From Obelidium mucronatum (taxonomy: Eukaryota > Chytridiomycota > Chytridiomycetes > Chytridiales > Chytriomycetaceae): a DNA stretch of 64,000 bases. The notes below the pieces were generated by a model, which ran no database searches, had not been told where the DNA came from, and saw only the letters and a program-made list of their open reading frames with translations. The stretch covers positions 23,651-87,650 of the forward strand of contig JAIVFH010000128.1 of NCBI GenBank assembly GCA_025765595.1, in the 5' to 3' direction. A program made the translations under genes and the position numbers. Below are positions 42,981-53,700 of this stretch, piece after piece (the first letter of the stretch is position 1; each line of letters opens with the position of its first letter).

Positions 42981-44733
42981 TTAAATTGTAATCGCGGTAA
43001 GAGGCATCATGCCAAATTGGGCACGAAGTTTCTTGAATTGATCGCGTCCAAGGCACTTGGTGAGTAAATCGGCTGGCTGGTCAGCGGTCTTGATCCAAGT
43101 GACCTTGACTTGCTTTAAATTGACTAGTTCGCGTATTGATGTGTTTTGATTGATGTGAGAATACGTCGTTGTTGCATTGATGAATAGTAGACTGGTTGTC
43201 TTCGAATACTTGAATTGGTTTGTCGAGTGGTATGTTGAGTGTATCGTATAGCTGAATAAAAGACTGTAGTTTGCATCCTAATTCGCTGATAGACATATAT
43301 TTGGCTTCTGTAGATGAGAGTGGTGTGACTGGAGTCTTGGATGATTTCCAGCTGATGACGCCATCCGCGAGAACAACCATGTAGCCAAGCTGAGACTTCG
43401 CTTCGTGGTGGATGTTGTACGCGGCGTCGCTGTAGCTGATAGGACTGGGATTGCCTTGTTTGGAGTAGAAGATACCATGGTCTTGTGTGTCATGGATGTA
43501 GCAGAAGACACGCATGAGGTCTTCCCAGTGTTGCTGAGATGGTTTGCTGGAGAAGATAGATAGAAAGGAGATAGCTGTAGAAATGTCCGGGCGAGTGTTG
43601 ATAGCTGCGTAGTTGAGACATCTGATGGCTTCAAGGTATAGGGATGGGTTGTTGAATAGGGGGGTGGTGTCTGATGCTGGAGCTGGTGAAAATGAGCTTG
43701 GCAAGGGAGTGGAAATGGATAATGCGAAAAAGCTCCAGGATTTCTTTGATGTATTTTGATTGGTGGATGAATATTCCGGAGGGCACGTGTTTAACTTGTA
43801 TTCCGATTGTGTAGGTAATTTTTCCTAAGTATCGCATTTTGAATTCCTTCCTAAGAGAAATCACGCCCTCATCGATAAATGCTTGGTCACCAAAGAAACA
43901 CAAGTCGTTGACGTAGATAGCCAAGTACACCGTCTTGCCATCCACAGTCTTAAAGAAGACGCACGGGTCCGCTTTCGACTGAGTATATCCTGTTTCTTTG
44001 AGGTGAGTCGTCAACTTCTTATACCATATACGACCCGCTTGTTTTAATCCATAAAGTCCTTTTAGGAGTTCATAGACCCTGCCGGTTCCATTGTCGTATC
44101 CGGGAGGCTGCTTCATGTAGACGGGTTTGTCGATATCACCATACAAGTACGCGGTGCTCACGTCGCACATCCGGGAATCTCACCGGTTGATTGCTGTGAG
44201 CGCTAAAAGCTATCTGAAAGTTGCTGCTCGCATAACCGGTGAGTGACTCTCCGTATAGTCCAATCCAAATTGTTGTGTATATCCCTGAGCCTTAAATTGT
44301 TCAACAGATCTGTCGCTGTTCAACTTGACCTTGTAAACCCATTTGCTGCCAACAATATTGATGCCGTCAGGAGCTTTGACAAGTCTATAGGTCTTGTTGT
44401 CTTCAGGCGCGTCAAGTTTGGCTTTTTCTGCTGCAAGCCATTCTACTTGGAATTTGCTCTTCATGGCTGCGTTCCGTGTCTTTGGTGATTCAGGAGTCTT
44501 CGAGATTGGCGTCGAGGTGAGTGGTACGTCATGTAATTTCTCTTCGATTGTTACTGATGACCATTCTTCACCAAAAACATGTGTTTCTTCTTCGTTGAGT
44601 GTCGGTGAGCAAAGTAGCGTCGTCGCGAGCAGTGTCCGTGATTTGCTGATTCTCTAAGACATGCGTCGTGGCGCCGTTGCTGGTTTTGGTACTGTTGGTG
44701 GTGGCTGCGGCGGCGGTCGTACCAAAGTGCCAA
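42981..44733 (-). pseudogene. Copia-2 Pol: RT and RNase H, broken
   Basis: It has the same blocks as Copia-1 (YGLKQAGRIWYKK, SDAAYN), but the YVDD motif is YVND here, replacing the first catalytic Asp. There are at least four frame breaks (near 43130, 43715, 44190 and 44570) and a short deletion in the RNase H region also seen in Copia-3. The loss of a catalytic Asp together with the frameshifts makes it dead. Confidence 0.88.
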
Positions 44734-45159
44734 GACCTTGGCTTGTTAAGGTACGCTTCATCGCGCTTTTCAGCGGTTTTGTAGTTTTACTAAGTGTTAT
44801 TTGTATTGTGATTAGTGTATTGTCATTGATTCAAGTGATTGAGGTAAGAGTATATGTGTTTTTGTAATGATGTGTGTTAAAAGTTGTTTTGATTTTTGTA
44901 GTGATTTGTATGTGGAGAGTTTCCTCTCTTCGAGAGTACTTCCAATTGTATGTGGCTACAGTTGATAGAGGTGATCAAGGTATGTAATTATTTATGTGTT
45001 GGGGATCCCGGCATCAGGGCTTGGCCCTTATTAATTTAATTTTGTTTTGTGTATTGTAGCTTCCCCTCAATCCGTTCCTGTTAAGTCTTACAAGGCGTCC
45101 CCCGCAAGTTCCAAACAAGATGAATGGTAAGGAAGGATTGGGGTTATTGTTGTTGTATC

Positions 45160-46794
45160 TTACGTTTTTGTTAAGTGTTGATTTGTGTTTTGTAGTTCAA
45201 GTCTTGCGGCGTTTGCCTTGAGGACTGTGTGATGTAGTTTTGGTTGCTTTCGGTTGGTTCGTAGAGCTTGGAGTGTCTCCGCATCAAGAGGTTTGTGTTT
45301 GACTATTTCCAATGTCGAGGTAGTTTTTAACATTGGTATCCACAGCAACGTGGTCTTGATTGGTAACTCTGGTAAATTCAAGACCAAGTTGTGTGGAAGT
45401 AGCAAATGTTGGTTGCGGCCATGACGGATATATGGTGGGCTTGAAGATACAATCTTTGAATCGAACAAGATGAACACGAGCAGTTTCCAAGTCGAGGACG
45501 ATGACTTGGGATGGAGTCTTGGATCCAAGGTCTTTCCGTGTTGGCTCCATTTTGCTCACAATTTGTGTTGAAACAGGAAGGTATTTGACAGCACAACTGA
45601 AGGGTTGGAAGTGAGACGTTCGAGGACAAATTCCGGAGCTGGCATATTCAGGATGTTTCTTTGGATCTGACTTAAATGGTTGCTTATTTGTTTTACAACT
45701 TTCGCAGGAATCGCATGGCATTGGCTTTGGCGGAAATTGAATTGGGTGCAAGTCGCTTGAAGTATGATGACGCTGCATGTATCTGAGTCTCGCGTCCCTA
45801 GCATGTTCAAAGATTCGGTGTCGAAGCTCATAATCCAGTAAGTCATTAAGCATTTGTCGCGATGCTCTTTCTAACTGTCCTTTGCTTAATTCCCTTAGAC
45901 GCATATTCTGGAGATTGGCTGAGAGTAGCGAATGGAACTGACGCGACTGATTGGATGGAATGGGATGATTGCGTACTGGAAGAAAGTGGAGTCTGTTACG
46001 TTTGATGCATTGGAATAGTGGTTGATGCGGTCCCAAGTCTGATGATGGATGGGACTTAAAGATGTAACCGGGAAGTCCTCTTGAAGATTGAAAGTGAAGT
46101 CCAGCGTCTTCAAGGTCATTGGTCCCAATTAGGTGAGTTACAATCTTTGGAGTGAGGCACGCGTCTTTGATTAATAACGCGTATCCATTTTCCAGAATTA
46201 TGACTGCGTCTCCAATTCCAGTAATCTGACGTGGAGTTCCATCTTCGTCAGCGGTACCAGATGTTCGGCTACACGGAGTAAAAGAGATGAAATAATCCGT
46301 GGTCTTCAAGCAAGTCTTTCGGCAACCTCCATCAATGACGAAGACAAACTTAGTGTTTGTTGGCTGAAACTGGTACAAGAGTTTTGGTGTTTCCTTGATA
46401 CTGGTAAGTGTTTCAGTGTTGTTGTATAATGTAATGAATTCTTCTAATGACTTATCATTCACAGGGGGGACTGCGTCTGGCTGTGACAAGACCATTTTCT
46501 CATCACAGGCCCCCCCGGTGCAGAACGCCCTTTTGATTTTGTCATAGAGTTGATTATAGTTGTTTGAATCCAGAATATCTTCGGGAGCTGGGTCAATCCT
46601 CGAAGGTAAGCTGAATTTGGTTTTTGATGTTGTTGTATTTGTTTGTTTTGCTGATTGTTTCCATTGTAGGGTACGTTCAGCTTTGCGGAGTTGCAGTTGG
46701 ATGTTTTGATGAATGATAGAGTCAGGAACGGTTTTGTCTTTCCGTCGCTTCTTCTTAGTGGTAGTAGTAGTGGTTGATTTTCATCTTCTTCCAT
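45160..46794 (-). pseudogene. Copia-2 Pol: protease and core-deleted integrase
   Basis: The protease region (FVIDGGCRKT) and the zinc-binding HHCC region of the integrase (ending CDSCESCKTNKQPFKSDPKK) are continuous with the integrase C-terminal part (PEYASSGICPRTSHF). The roughly 460 nt in between, which hold the DDE catalytic residues in Copia-3, are missing with the frame kept open. The last codons are again in a shifted frame. Confidence 0.85.
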
Positions 46795-46868
46795 TTGTTG
46801 TGACGCTGTTGTATTGATGACTTGAGTTATAGGTGGCGCGTCAACTTCAAGTCCATCTTTTGGCCAAC

Positions 46869-47060
46869 TTAGTGCTGGCCCCGGTAAAAACCTGCAGGAA
46901 CCATAGTACCAGACCCCGAAGCTAAGTTATTTGCCTGGGTATTTATAGTATTTATGGTTTGCTGATCATTTATAACTGTAGGTTGCTGCTGGAATGATAC
47001 TGTAGGTTGTTGTTGTGCAGCAGGTGGTGGTGGAAGTTGTTGTTGCGGAACCATCAGTGA
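46869..47060 (-). pseudogene. Copia-2 Gag C-terminal fragment
   Basis: Gln/Pro-rich tail identical in type to Copia-1 Gag. It is interrupted at MVPQQQ by the pogo-like transposon. The slippery heptamer is changed to A GGT TTT. Confidence 0.85.
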
Positions 47061-49035
47061 GTGATCCTTTTTTTCCAACCCAAAAAAATTATTTCCAACC
47101 CACGTCACCACCCAAAAAAAATGCCCATAAAAATGCAACTGTTAGCACCACAATAAAATCATCATAGCTAACAAATAATGAGAAGAAAGCGATTGAAATC
47201 CAGTAGCTCTCGTCACGACCAAGACACTGCTTCCCAAGTTTTTCAAGAAATCAGTGCCTTGATGAATCAGTCAATACCCCAACGCCAAGCTGCCGAGCAA
47301 GTCGCTGCCAACCATGGTATTACCGCCGAGGCTGCAAACGGAATCTATCGGCGAATCGACAAGCATCCTGATCGAGTCCACGGCAAGCAATTGTTCTCAG
47401 ACCATGATGAGCTTGTGTTTGTTGCCTTTTTGGAGGCCCGATCCTTGTCCCACAGCCCATTGCGCCAAGTAGATTTTTTGCAATTAGTACGTCAAAAGTA
47501 CCTTGAAATCTGCGGACCAGGAAATTGGAATCCAAACGGATGGCTAAATGGTTTCTTGGGCCGCCACCAAAAGCAAATTACCCAACGAGCTGTCAAAGCT
47601 CTAACATCCTCCTGCATCAAACCAGCTACAGAAATTGAGGTGAAACTTTGGGTAAAACTGTTCAAGGATTGGATGGATGAGAACGGCTACAGCATGGGAA
47701 ATCTTGTCAATGTTGATGAAATGCGCATCAAACTCGAAAACAAAGGCTCCCAGGGTTCCTTTCTTGTGAGCACGTCCATTAACCGCCCAAATGTCCACCA
47801 AGGTGAACGTCGTCCTATGGCCAGCTATATTCCCTTTGTTACGGCCTCTGGTGTTCGGGTGGTTGACATTTTGGTCATTCCGACCAAATATGGAAACCTT
47901 GAACTGACAACTGAACCTGCGCGACTACGGAGCCAAGATACCACTCCAATGTACTTTGTCTACAGTAAAACCGGTTACATATCTGAAGAGCAGTGGGTGC
48001 CTGTTTTGGCAGTCTTTAAGGAGGAATTTTTGAAATTGTACCTGGGTTTGACCCCAGTGCTTCTTCTGATAATCTTGGGACCCACAAGACTCCGGCAACA
48101 CTGGAAGCCATGCACGCTGCTGGAATACAGGGTTATTATTTCCCTGCCAATGTCACTCACTTCTTACAGCCTCTGGATGACGTGTTTTTTGTGAATTTGA
48201 AAACTCTGATTCTGTCCCGTGCGGGCTTTTTCCCAAACTGCCATAAGCCAGATTGGGGAAATCCTTATACCAATCATTCTTTATATCCGAAACAAGATAA
48301 CCAAGGTCCATATTCAAGCCTCCTTCAAGAATACAGGCATTTATCCCTGGAATCCAGAAATAATCCTGAAAAATGCCGCCAAAAATGTCCCCCCAAGTAC
48401 AGATGCCCAAACAGCAACATCAGACACCCAAACTCAGCTTTGGGACTGGTTATTAGCTGAACTTCCTGCACCTGTGGTCAAAAAAGCCAAAGTCAAGCCT
48501 CAAGATGCTGTTTTAACCAACAAGGTCTACAACTCACAAACCTTGTCAGAAACGTTACTTGCAGCTGAGCAACAGAAGAATGACGATGCTCAAGCAAAAG
48601 AAGCTGCAAAAGATAACAAGAAATGTGAGGTGGAAGCCAAAAAAGCGGAGAGGGAGGCTCTGAAATTGACGCGTCAGTGTCAAGGGGAAACTAACTCTGT
48701 CAAATGTACAAAAACTTAGGTGAGAAGCACAAAATGGTTTATTTGTACGAATTGCAATGAGTTCAGACTCTGTGAGAGATGCAAGGTTCAGTGCAAAAGC
48801 ATCAGTGACGCCCATGTTAATGAGTGTGACAAGGAAAATTGAAGAGTCAGAATTATTTCGTTTCAGGTTTATGTTAGTTAATAAAGAACCGCTTTGGATA
48901 TTCGTTAGTAATATGTTTTTCTTTATTTCTGCAAAGTTTCAATGGTGTGGGGCCAGCGGTTGGGCGGTGCTGTAGGTTTTGGTGAAAATGTTGGTGGGTT
49001 GGAAAACATTTATTGGGTTGGAAAAAAAGGATCAC
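47061..49035 (+). mobile_element. pogo/CENP-B-like DNA transposon with 7-bp duplication
   Basis: The 1975-bp element has perfect 21-bp terminal inverted repeats (GTGATCCTTTTTTTCCAACCC) at 47061-47081 and 49015-49035, with a second TTCCAACCC/GGGTTGG pair just inside. It is flanked by TCAGTGA at 47054-47060 and 49036-49042. The uninterrupted gag sequence of Copia-1 has a single TCAGTGA at this place, which proves the insertion and a 7-bp target duplication. It encodes one DDE transposase. Confidence 0.9.
47178..48719 (+). pseudogene. DDE transposase, pogo/CENP-B-like, frameshifted
   Basis: The N-terminus is basic, followed by a helix-turn-helix-like region (QRQAAEQVAANHGI) and a CENP-B-type second DNA-binding part (SPLRQVDFLQLVRQ). 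The first catalytic Asp is in NLVNVDEMRIK (residue 180). Two compensating frame changes, at about 48062 and about 48215, place the segment holding DNLGTHKTP and NVTHFLQPLDD in another frame, with a DD35D spacing. The original frame then returns with NTGIYPWNPEIIL and a Lys/Glu/Ala coiled tail. The ancestral protein was about 510 aa. It is inactive as read unless these are sequence errors. Confidence 0.8.
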
Positions 49036-49539
49036 TCAGTGATTGTTGTTGGTAGTAAACGGATTGCTGCCATTGATAGTTGTCGAAAGGAGCATTGAAC
49101 AATGCGTTCTGTGGTTTTGATTGCAGGTTGCTTGTCAACCTGTCATGTTAAGGGGGAGTTTGAGGGGGTTGGAAGGCAATTCCTTGTAGTTCTATATTTA
49201 GAAAATGTAATTTAAAGTTATACCTGAGTTTTATTTTTGTGCATTCTTGACATTTGGAAGTTACAACCAATGGGGATTCCCAACTTTATGAAAACAAACA
49301 TGAAAACAAACAAAGTCTGGAGAATGATCAAAGCTGAAAACATTGAAAGGGGGGTGTTCTTTGGGTACTATTTCAAACTAGGGAGCCTGGCTACTGCAAC
49401 AAACAAAAAACACAAGTCAAGGAAGAAAAAAATAGCCCAATCCTGGCCACTCAAAACCTGAACAGATTTGGCACAAGTCAAGGAAGTAAAAAATGGCCTA
49501 ATCCTGATGCAGGCCACCCAAGACCTGAACAGATTTGGC

Positions 49540-49645
49540 ATACTAACATGCCAGGGCTACCTATACTAACATGCCAGGGTTACCCATACTAACATGCCAG
49601 GGTTACCTATATTAGCATGCCAGGGTTACCCATACTAACATGCCA
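49540..49645. repeat. Minisatellite, 23-bp unit, about 4.5 copies
   Basis: The unit is TACTAACATGCCAGGGTTAC plus CCA or CTA, with few differences between copies. A tandem duplication of about 65 bp (ACAAGTCAAGGAAG...) lies just upstream. Confidence 0.92.
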
Positions 49646-50073
49646 AAAAAAAACTTTGTAGAAATTTTTCTGTATATGTTCTCTTTTTCTTGCTAACAGC
49701 CCTAGACTTGAGAGGATATTGACTTAGGGAATACATGTCAATAATGGCTAGGTTAAGTTTGTACTCACCTCTAACCCAGCCCCATGACCATCAGGTAACA
49801 TGACAGGTCAAACTGAACCCACTTACATATTAAGAGGAATAATAAAAGAAATTTAAGCTGGGGAGTGTGTTAGAAAATAAGTTGGATGCATTTCAGGTGC
49901 ACAACAAATTAAATACCAAGAGGAATTAGTTGTACATACTTTTATTATAAAAATAAATATGGAAAAATATAAGATATGGCAAAGAATTTTCAAAGAAGCA
50001 GAAAAAGGAAGGGGAAAACTAAAAACTATCTGTTGATAACATAAGCAATCAAGAGAGAATTTTTAGGCAAGGA

Positions 50074-50098
50074 GGGGGGGGGGGGGGGGGGGGGGGGG
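50074..50098. repeat. 25-nt poly(G) run
   Basis: Pure G tract, followed at once by one arm of the inverted repeat. Confidence 0.95.
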
Positions 50099-50103
50099 CC
50101 AGT

Positions 50104-50222
50104 GGGAGACTGTAGCTTTATTAATTTATTGTTTTGTATTCTATTGTATTGTATTTGTATTGTATTCTATTGTATTGTATTCTATTGTATGTATGGTATT
50201 TGTATGTCAGCTACAGTCTCCC
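50104..50222. repeat. Inverted repeat, 14-bp arms
   Basis: GGGAGACTGTAGCT and AGCTACAGTCTCCC, separated by about 90 bp of TATTG-rich DNA. Confidence 0.85.
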
Positions 50223-51312
50223 AACCAGCTATGGTATAGTATTGTATTGTATAGTTTTGTATTGTATTGTATTGTATTGTATTGTATTTATTAGTACATA
50301 GCAGGTAGAAAGTGTGCACCCTTTCTGCAAGAATGTATGAGATGAGTTGTTGTGGGTATTGTATCAAGTGATGCATGGCATGTAGAAAGTGTGCACCCTT
50401 TCCACCAGCCAGTGCACTGCATTGTTTTGTATAAAGAATAGTAGGTGTGTTGTATTGTGTATAATGTGAAGTGTGTAGTGTATAGAGGGAATAGAGTATA
50501 ATATATAGTGTATAATGTATAATGCAAGCAAAAAGTGTGCACCCTTTTTGCCAGCTAGTATTCAAGTAGATTCAACTGGAAGTATTTTGGTTTAGTAATA
50601 GATTTAATTTAATCAAAGTAAAACCTGGGTTTGGCATCTGAGCCAAAGAAGACATCAACCAGTAGAATGCCTTTTTTTGGAAGGGCAAAGTTCCTTCTTT
50701 TATAGTTTTTTTTGGAAGGGTGCACGCCTTTTTCATTTTCAAACAACTTTCATTACAAGGTCATTACAAGACAAAATATTCATTACAAGTGCCTTACTAA
50801 AACAAATAGTCATTACAAGCTCATTACAAGAAAAAAGTCATTACAAGTTAATAACAAGAAAAAAAGTATAAAACAAACTGACAAAAAGTACTTGCAATCC
50901 AAATCAAATGGAATTCATTTCTACTTTTTTCTTACTAGTTTGTTATTTTTTTTTGGTTTTTAATTTATTTTTATTATTATTTTTAGTTTTAATATATTTT
51001 ATTTTTATTTTATTTTTATTTTATTTTTATTTTTATTTTTATTTTATTTTTATTTTTATTTTTATTTTATTTTTATTTTTATTTTTATTTTATTTTTTTT
51101 TAAATTTTTAAAATGTTTATTTTTTATTTATTTATTAACTGTTTAATTTGTTTCATTTAGTAACTTGTATTTTATTTTCTTTGCTTTTTGATGATAAGTT
51201 TAGTTTTAATAGTTGAGGCTGGGCAGTAAGTTGGTTTCACTTAGTTTGACCTAAACAAGGTTCCATTGGGCTGCAACCTGCACTGCGAAGAAACAAAGTG
51301 ACTGAGCGTATG

Positions 51313-51622
51313 TCTCGAGTAGTAGTTGCTGGACCAGTGGGTGTTTGACAATGTCATTGCGGATCTTGTTTGGTGGCAGCAGCGGCTTCCCCTGAGGGAA
51401 TGGAAGTAGCGCGTTGAATGGATAGTCTTGGGACTTAAAGCATTGAACGTGAAAGTGATTGCCCCCGCAAGTTTTGCAAGGACTGGGAGGTTGTTGAGTT
51501 GTAAACTCTAAGGCGTGTAAGCGGTGAGTGGGTTGGTTACTATTAACAGGAAATTGTCTTCCCTGATTAACGTATCCTCCCCTATTAGAGTTCCTGCCTC
51601 CACTATTCCACTGGGTGTTCAA
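51313..51622 (-). pseudogene. Copia-2 Gag middle fragment
   Basis: Contains the zinc knuckle CKTCGGNHFHVQC and the NRGGYVNQGRQFPVNSNQ block. It ends abruptly at NTQW, where KDZ-element DNA begins. Confidence 0.85.
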
Positions 51623-51830
51623 ATTGGGGATGCGGGCCGGACCTCGCGAGTCGCGATACCGGTCGCGTCATGAGCCGCTCACGAGCCGCTTGCGACCTGT
51701 TACCGCTAGCATGCCGCTTGCAACCTGTGCCACGGCCTGTGAGCAGGCCGCTCTGTACCTTTTTATGTGGGGAACGAGCCACAAGCCACTGGTTCACAGG
51801 CCGCTACGCCCCAACCATCACTAAAACTCA
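51623..51830. repeat. GC-rich repeat cluster at the left end of the KDZ element
   Basis: Short GAGCCGCT, GACCTG and GGCCGCT-type words recur many times, with several in inverted orientation, in DNA much richer in GC than its surroundings. The next 100 bp are AAATAAGT repeats. This may be the terminal or subterminal transposase-binding region. Confidence 0.4.
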
Positions 51831-52168
51831 AGAATATGTCACAAAAACTGTATAAAATAAGGAAAATAGCTGTTTATTATAAATAAATAATTAAATAAGT
51901 AAATAAGTAATTAAATAAGTAAATAAGTACACATTGCTCAACCCAGAGCTTGCAAAACCGATTCCCGTATCTTCCGATTGCGATCTGTTGCATCGCGATT
52001 AATGTTGAAGGTAACTCCCCGCTTCTACACCACAGCACTTCCCACAAACCTGTCCTGGTTGTGCTTCACCGCCCAACTCGCTGTTCCCATTCCATCTGCC
52101 AGAATCAGCGAGATTCTCCGCTTTCTAGTATCTGCCTCCGCCGCCAACTCCGCTGCCTCCACAAATCG

Positions 52169-53214
52169 TCACTCCCCTGAATGCCACATCCTGGTCCCAT
52201 GTTTTTCATGCTTGAACATGGAAACAATCGCCTCCCCATGCATCGCCGGGATCACCACCTTTCGATCTGGTAGGTACAGTGCTGGCCATACCACGGGCGG
52301 TTCCGCGTCTTCCTCATCCACCACAACACTGAAGTTGATCCCGAACGTTGAATTCTTGCTGTCCAGGTGGAACTTGAAGTCCCCGTTATTTGAGCACGCA
52401 AGAAACGAGGACGTGAAGATCCCAAAGATGGGATCACATGTGGTTGCAACTTCCTATTGGTCTCGTTTTCGCAATTAGAAAGTGAGTGCTAAACTATAAC
52501 AAACACATACCTTTGTAATGTTGGCCACCATCTCAAACGCCTCCCGATGTACCAGAGACTCCACAACGCCAGTGAGGTAAGCGACCAGCGGTTGAAGGCC
52601 CTCAAAGTGGGGCAGCAGCTCTGGCTTGATGTTCTCCTTTCCAAACACCGCCAGCCCGTTCGCTACCTTTTCCGCATGTTCTTTCACCTTGACAGACGCT
52701 ATATCCGCCGGGTAGTGTGGGTCCTTGATGCCGTCTGCAACTCCAGTCCAGGAGCACAGGTTGATGACACGCATGTTGCCACGTGTCTTGACCTTTGGCT
52801 GCGAGCGTTGAAATATTGCGGCGAGATCGCGGATGTGCGTCATAGCAACCTTGAGTATATAAGGCGGCAGCTTGATTCTAACAGCAATCTCAACCTTGTT
52901 AGCAATGCTTGACCGCAACAAAACCAAAAACCCCCTCACCTCCCTGCAACAAGCTCCTCAACTCCGTCTGTGTTTAGACTGTACACAAACTCCTGTCCCT
53001 TGGTTCTGTCATCCAGCACTCGCAGCTGCAGGTTTTGTTGCTGAAAATGTTTAACAGCAACCACAACAAAAATAAAAGTATTGGCCCACCAACCTATAAC
53101 ATCAGCGCGGCTCAGTCCCTGCTCAGACATGTGCTTCTGGCGTTTCAGCATCTGGTGTGCAGTGGTGGATGCTGACTTTTTGACGCGTTTTCGTTTGTTA
53201 CGCGTTTTGTCCAT
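52169..53214 (-). CDS. TET/JBP-like 2-oxoglutarate/Fe(II) dioxygenase
   Basis: Proteins of this family oxidise 5-methylcytosine or thymine in DNA. The C-terminal exon (52169-52453, joined by a clear GTATGT...ATAG intron, 52454-52510) carries FHLDSKN followed by GINFSVVVDEED, then LYLPDRKVVIPAMHGEAI and KHEKHGT. That matches the order H-x-D-x2-N, strand, L-P block, and distal H-G-T of TET/JBP enzymes. The basic N-terminus (MDKTRNKRKRVKK) suggests nuclear import. The upstream region 52511-53214 is in two frames that need a very short intron or an indel near 52940. An in-frame TGA at 52169 is followed by 54 more coding-like codons. It is divergent from the JmjC-like gene. Another 2OG subfamily remains possible. 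Confidence 0.5.
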
Positions 53215-53346
53215 TGCATTAATAGATAAATAAATAAATAATGTAGTTAACTCAACTATATCAATGTAATTTGTTGAATCAAACTATTCCTTGCATATCA
53301 ACGGCTACAAAGCTGTAATAAAGTATTCTCTGGTTTGTTGGGTTCT
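53215..53346. promoter_or_regulatory. Left part of the former bidirectional promoter
   Basis: AT-rich DNA between the ATG of the TET/JBP-like gene and the Copia-3 insertion. With 60336-60353 it made an intergenic region of about 155 bp for two divergent genes. Confidence 0.55.
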
Positions 53347-53351
53347 CCCTC

Positions 53352-53416
53352 TGTTGGAGGCACATGAAACTTCACCTGCCTACAGAACCAGCACCGCTTC
53401 CAGTCCCTCTACAACA
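53352..53416 (+). repeat. Copia-3 5' LTR with 77-bp internal deletion
   Basis: Keeps both ends (TGTTGGAGGCACATG and CTCTACAACA) but lacks the middle present in the 142-bp 3' LTR. Confidence 0.9.
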
Positions 53417-53700
53417 GATTAAGAAGTCTTATTACTCAACATCTGTTAAATTTTCCTGTACCAATTAGTCAGGGAACCCTTAAAAAGCCGGAACGTTCAA
53501 GCATTTACTGTTACACAAGCACCTCAGCCGCTACTACCAAAGCCGCTACAGCTTCTAAATCTACTACAAACAGCTAAAACTACTTATTAAAACCAGTTTA
53601 TTCAACTACAACACCTACAACTTTCTACTACTTGAAACACTTGAAACTCAACCAACCCCCAACTACTACGCCTCAAAATTTTTCTTGACTTCAACTAAAA

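Larger units (their letters stand above)
49119..51312. mobile_element. 2.2-kb non-coding insertion in Copia-2 gag
   Basis: It separates gag sequence at GGTTTTGA (left) from TCGAGTAGTAG (right), which are adjacent in Copia-1. TGCAGGTTGC near the left end is matched by GCAACCTGCA about 38 bp from the right end, so inverted termini are possible. The inside holds only repeats and AT-rich DNA: a minisatellite, a 25-nt G run, an inverted repeat, three copies of GTGTGCACCCTTT, and TATTTT-type low complexity at about 50940-51160. No gene seen. Confidence 0.5.
42249..51622 (-). mobile_element. Copia-2, same family as Copia-1, with nested insertions
   Basis: The complete 3' LTR is at the left end, then RNase H, RT, integrase/protease and gag on the - strand, collinear with Copia-1 and Copia-3. 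It is broken by three insertions: the pogo-like transposon (47061-49035), a 2.2-kb non-coding insertion (49119-51312), and the KDZ element starting at about 51623. The gag N-terminus and 5' LTR are expected to the right of the KDZ element, outside the window. The integrase core is deleted and the RT has frameshifts. Confidence 0.88.

Noticed and set aside
49540..49645. CRISPR array
   Set aside because: The 23-bp units are contiguous with no spacers, so this is a minisatellite; the genome is eukaryotic.
50908..51111. Phe/Leu/Tyr-rich membrane protein
   Set aside because: It is a translation of TATTTT-type low-complexity DNA with no start context or conserved features.
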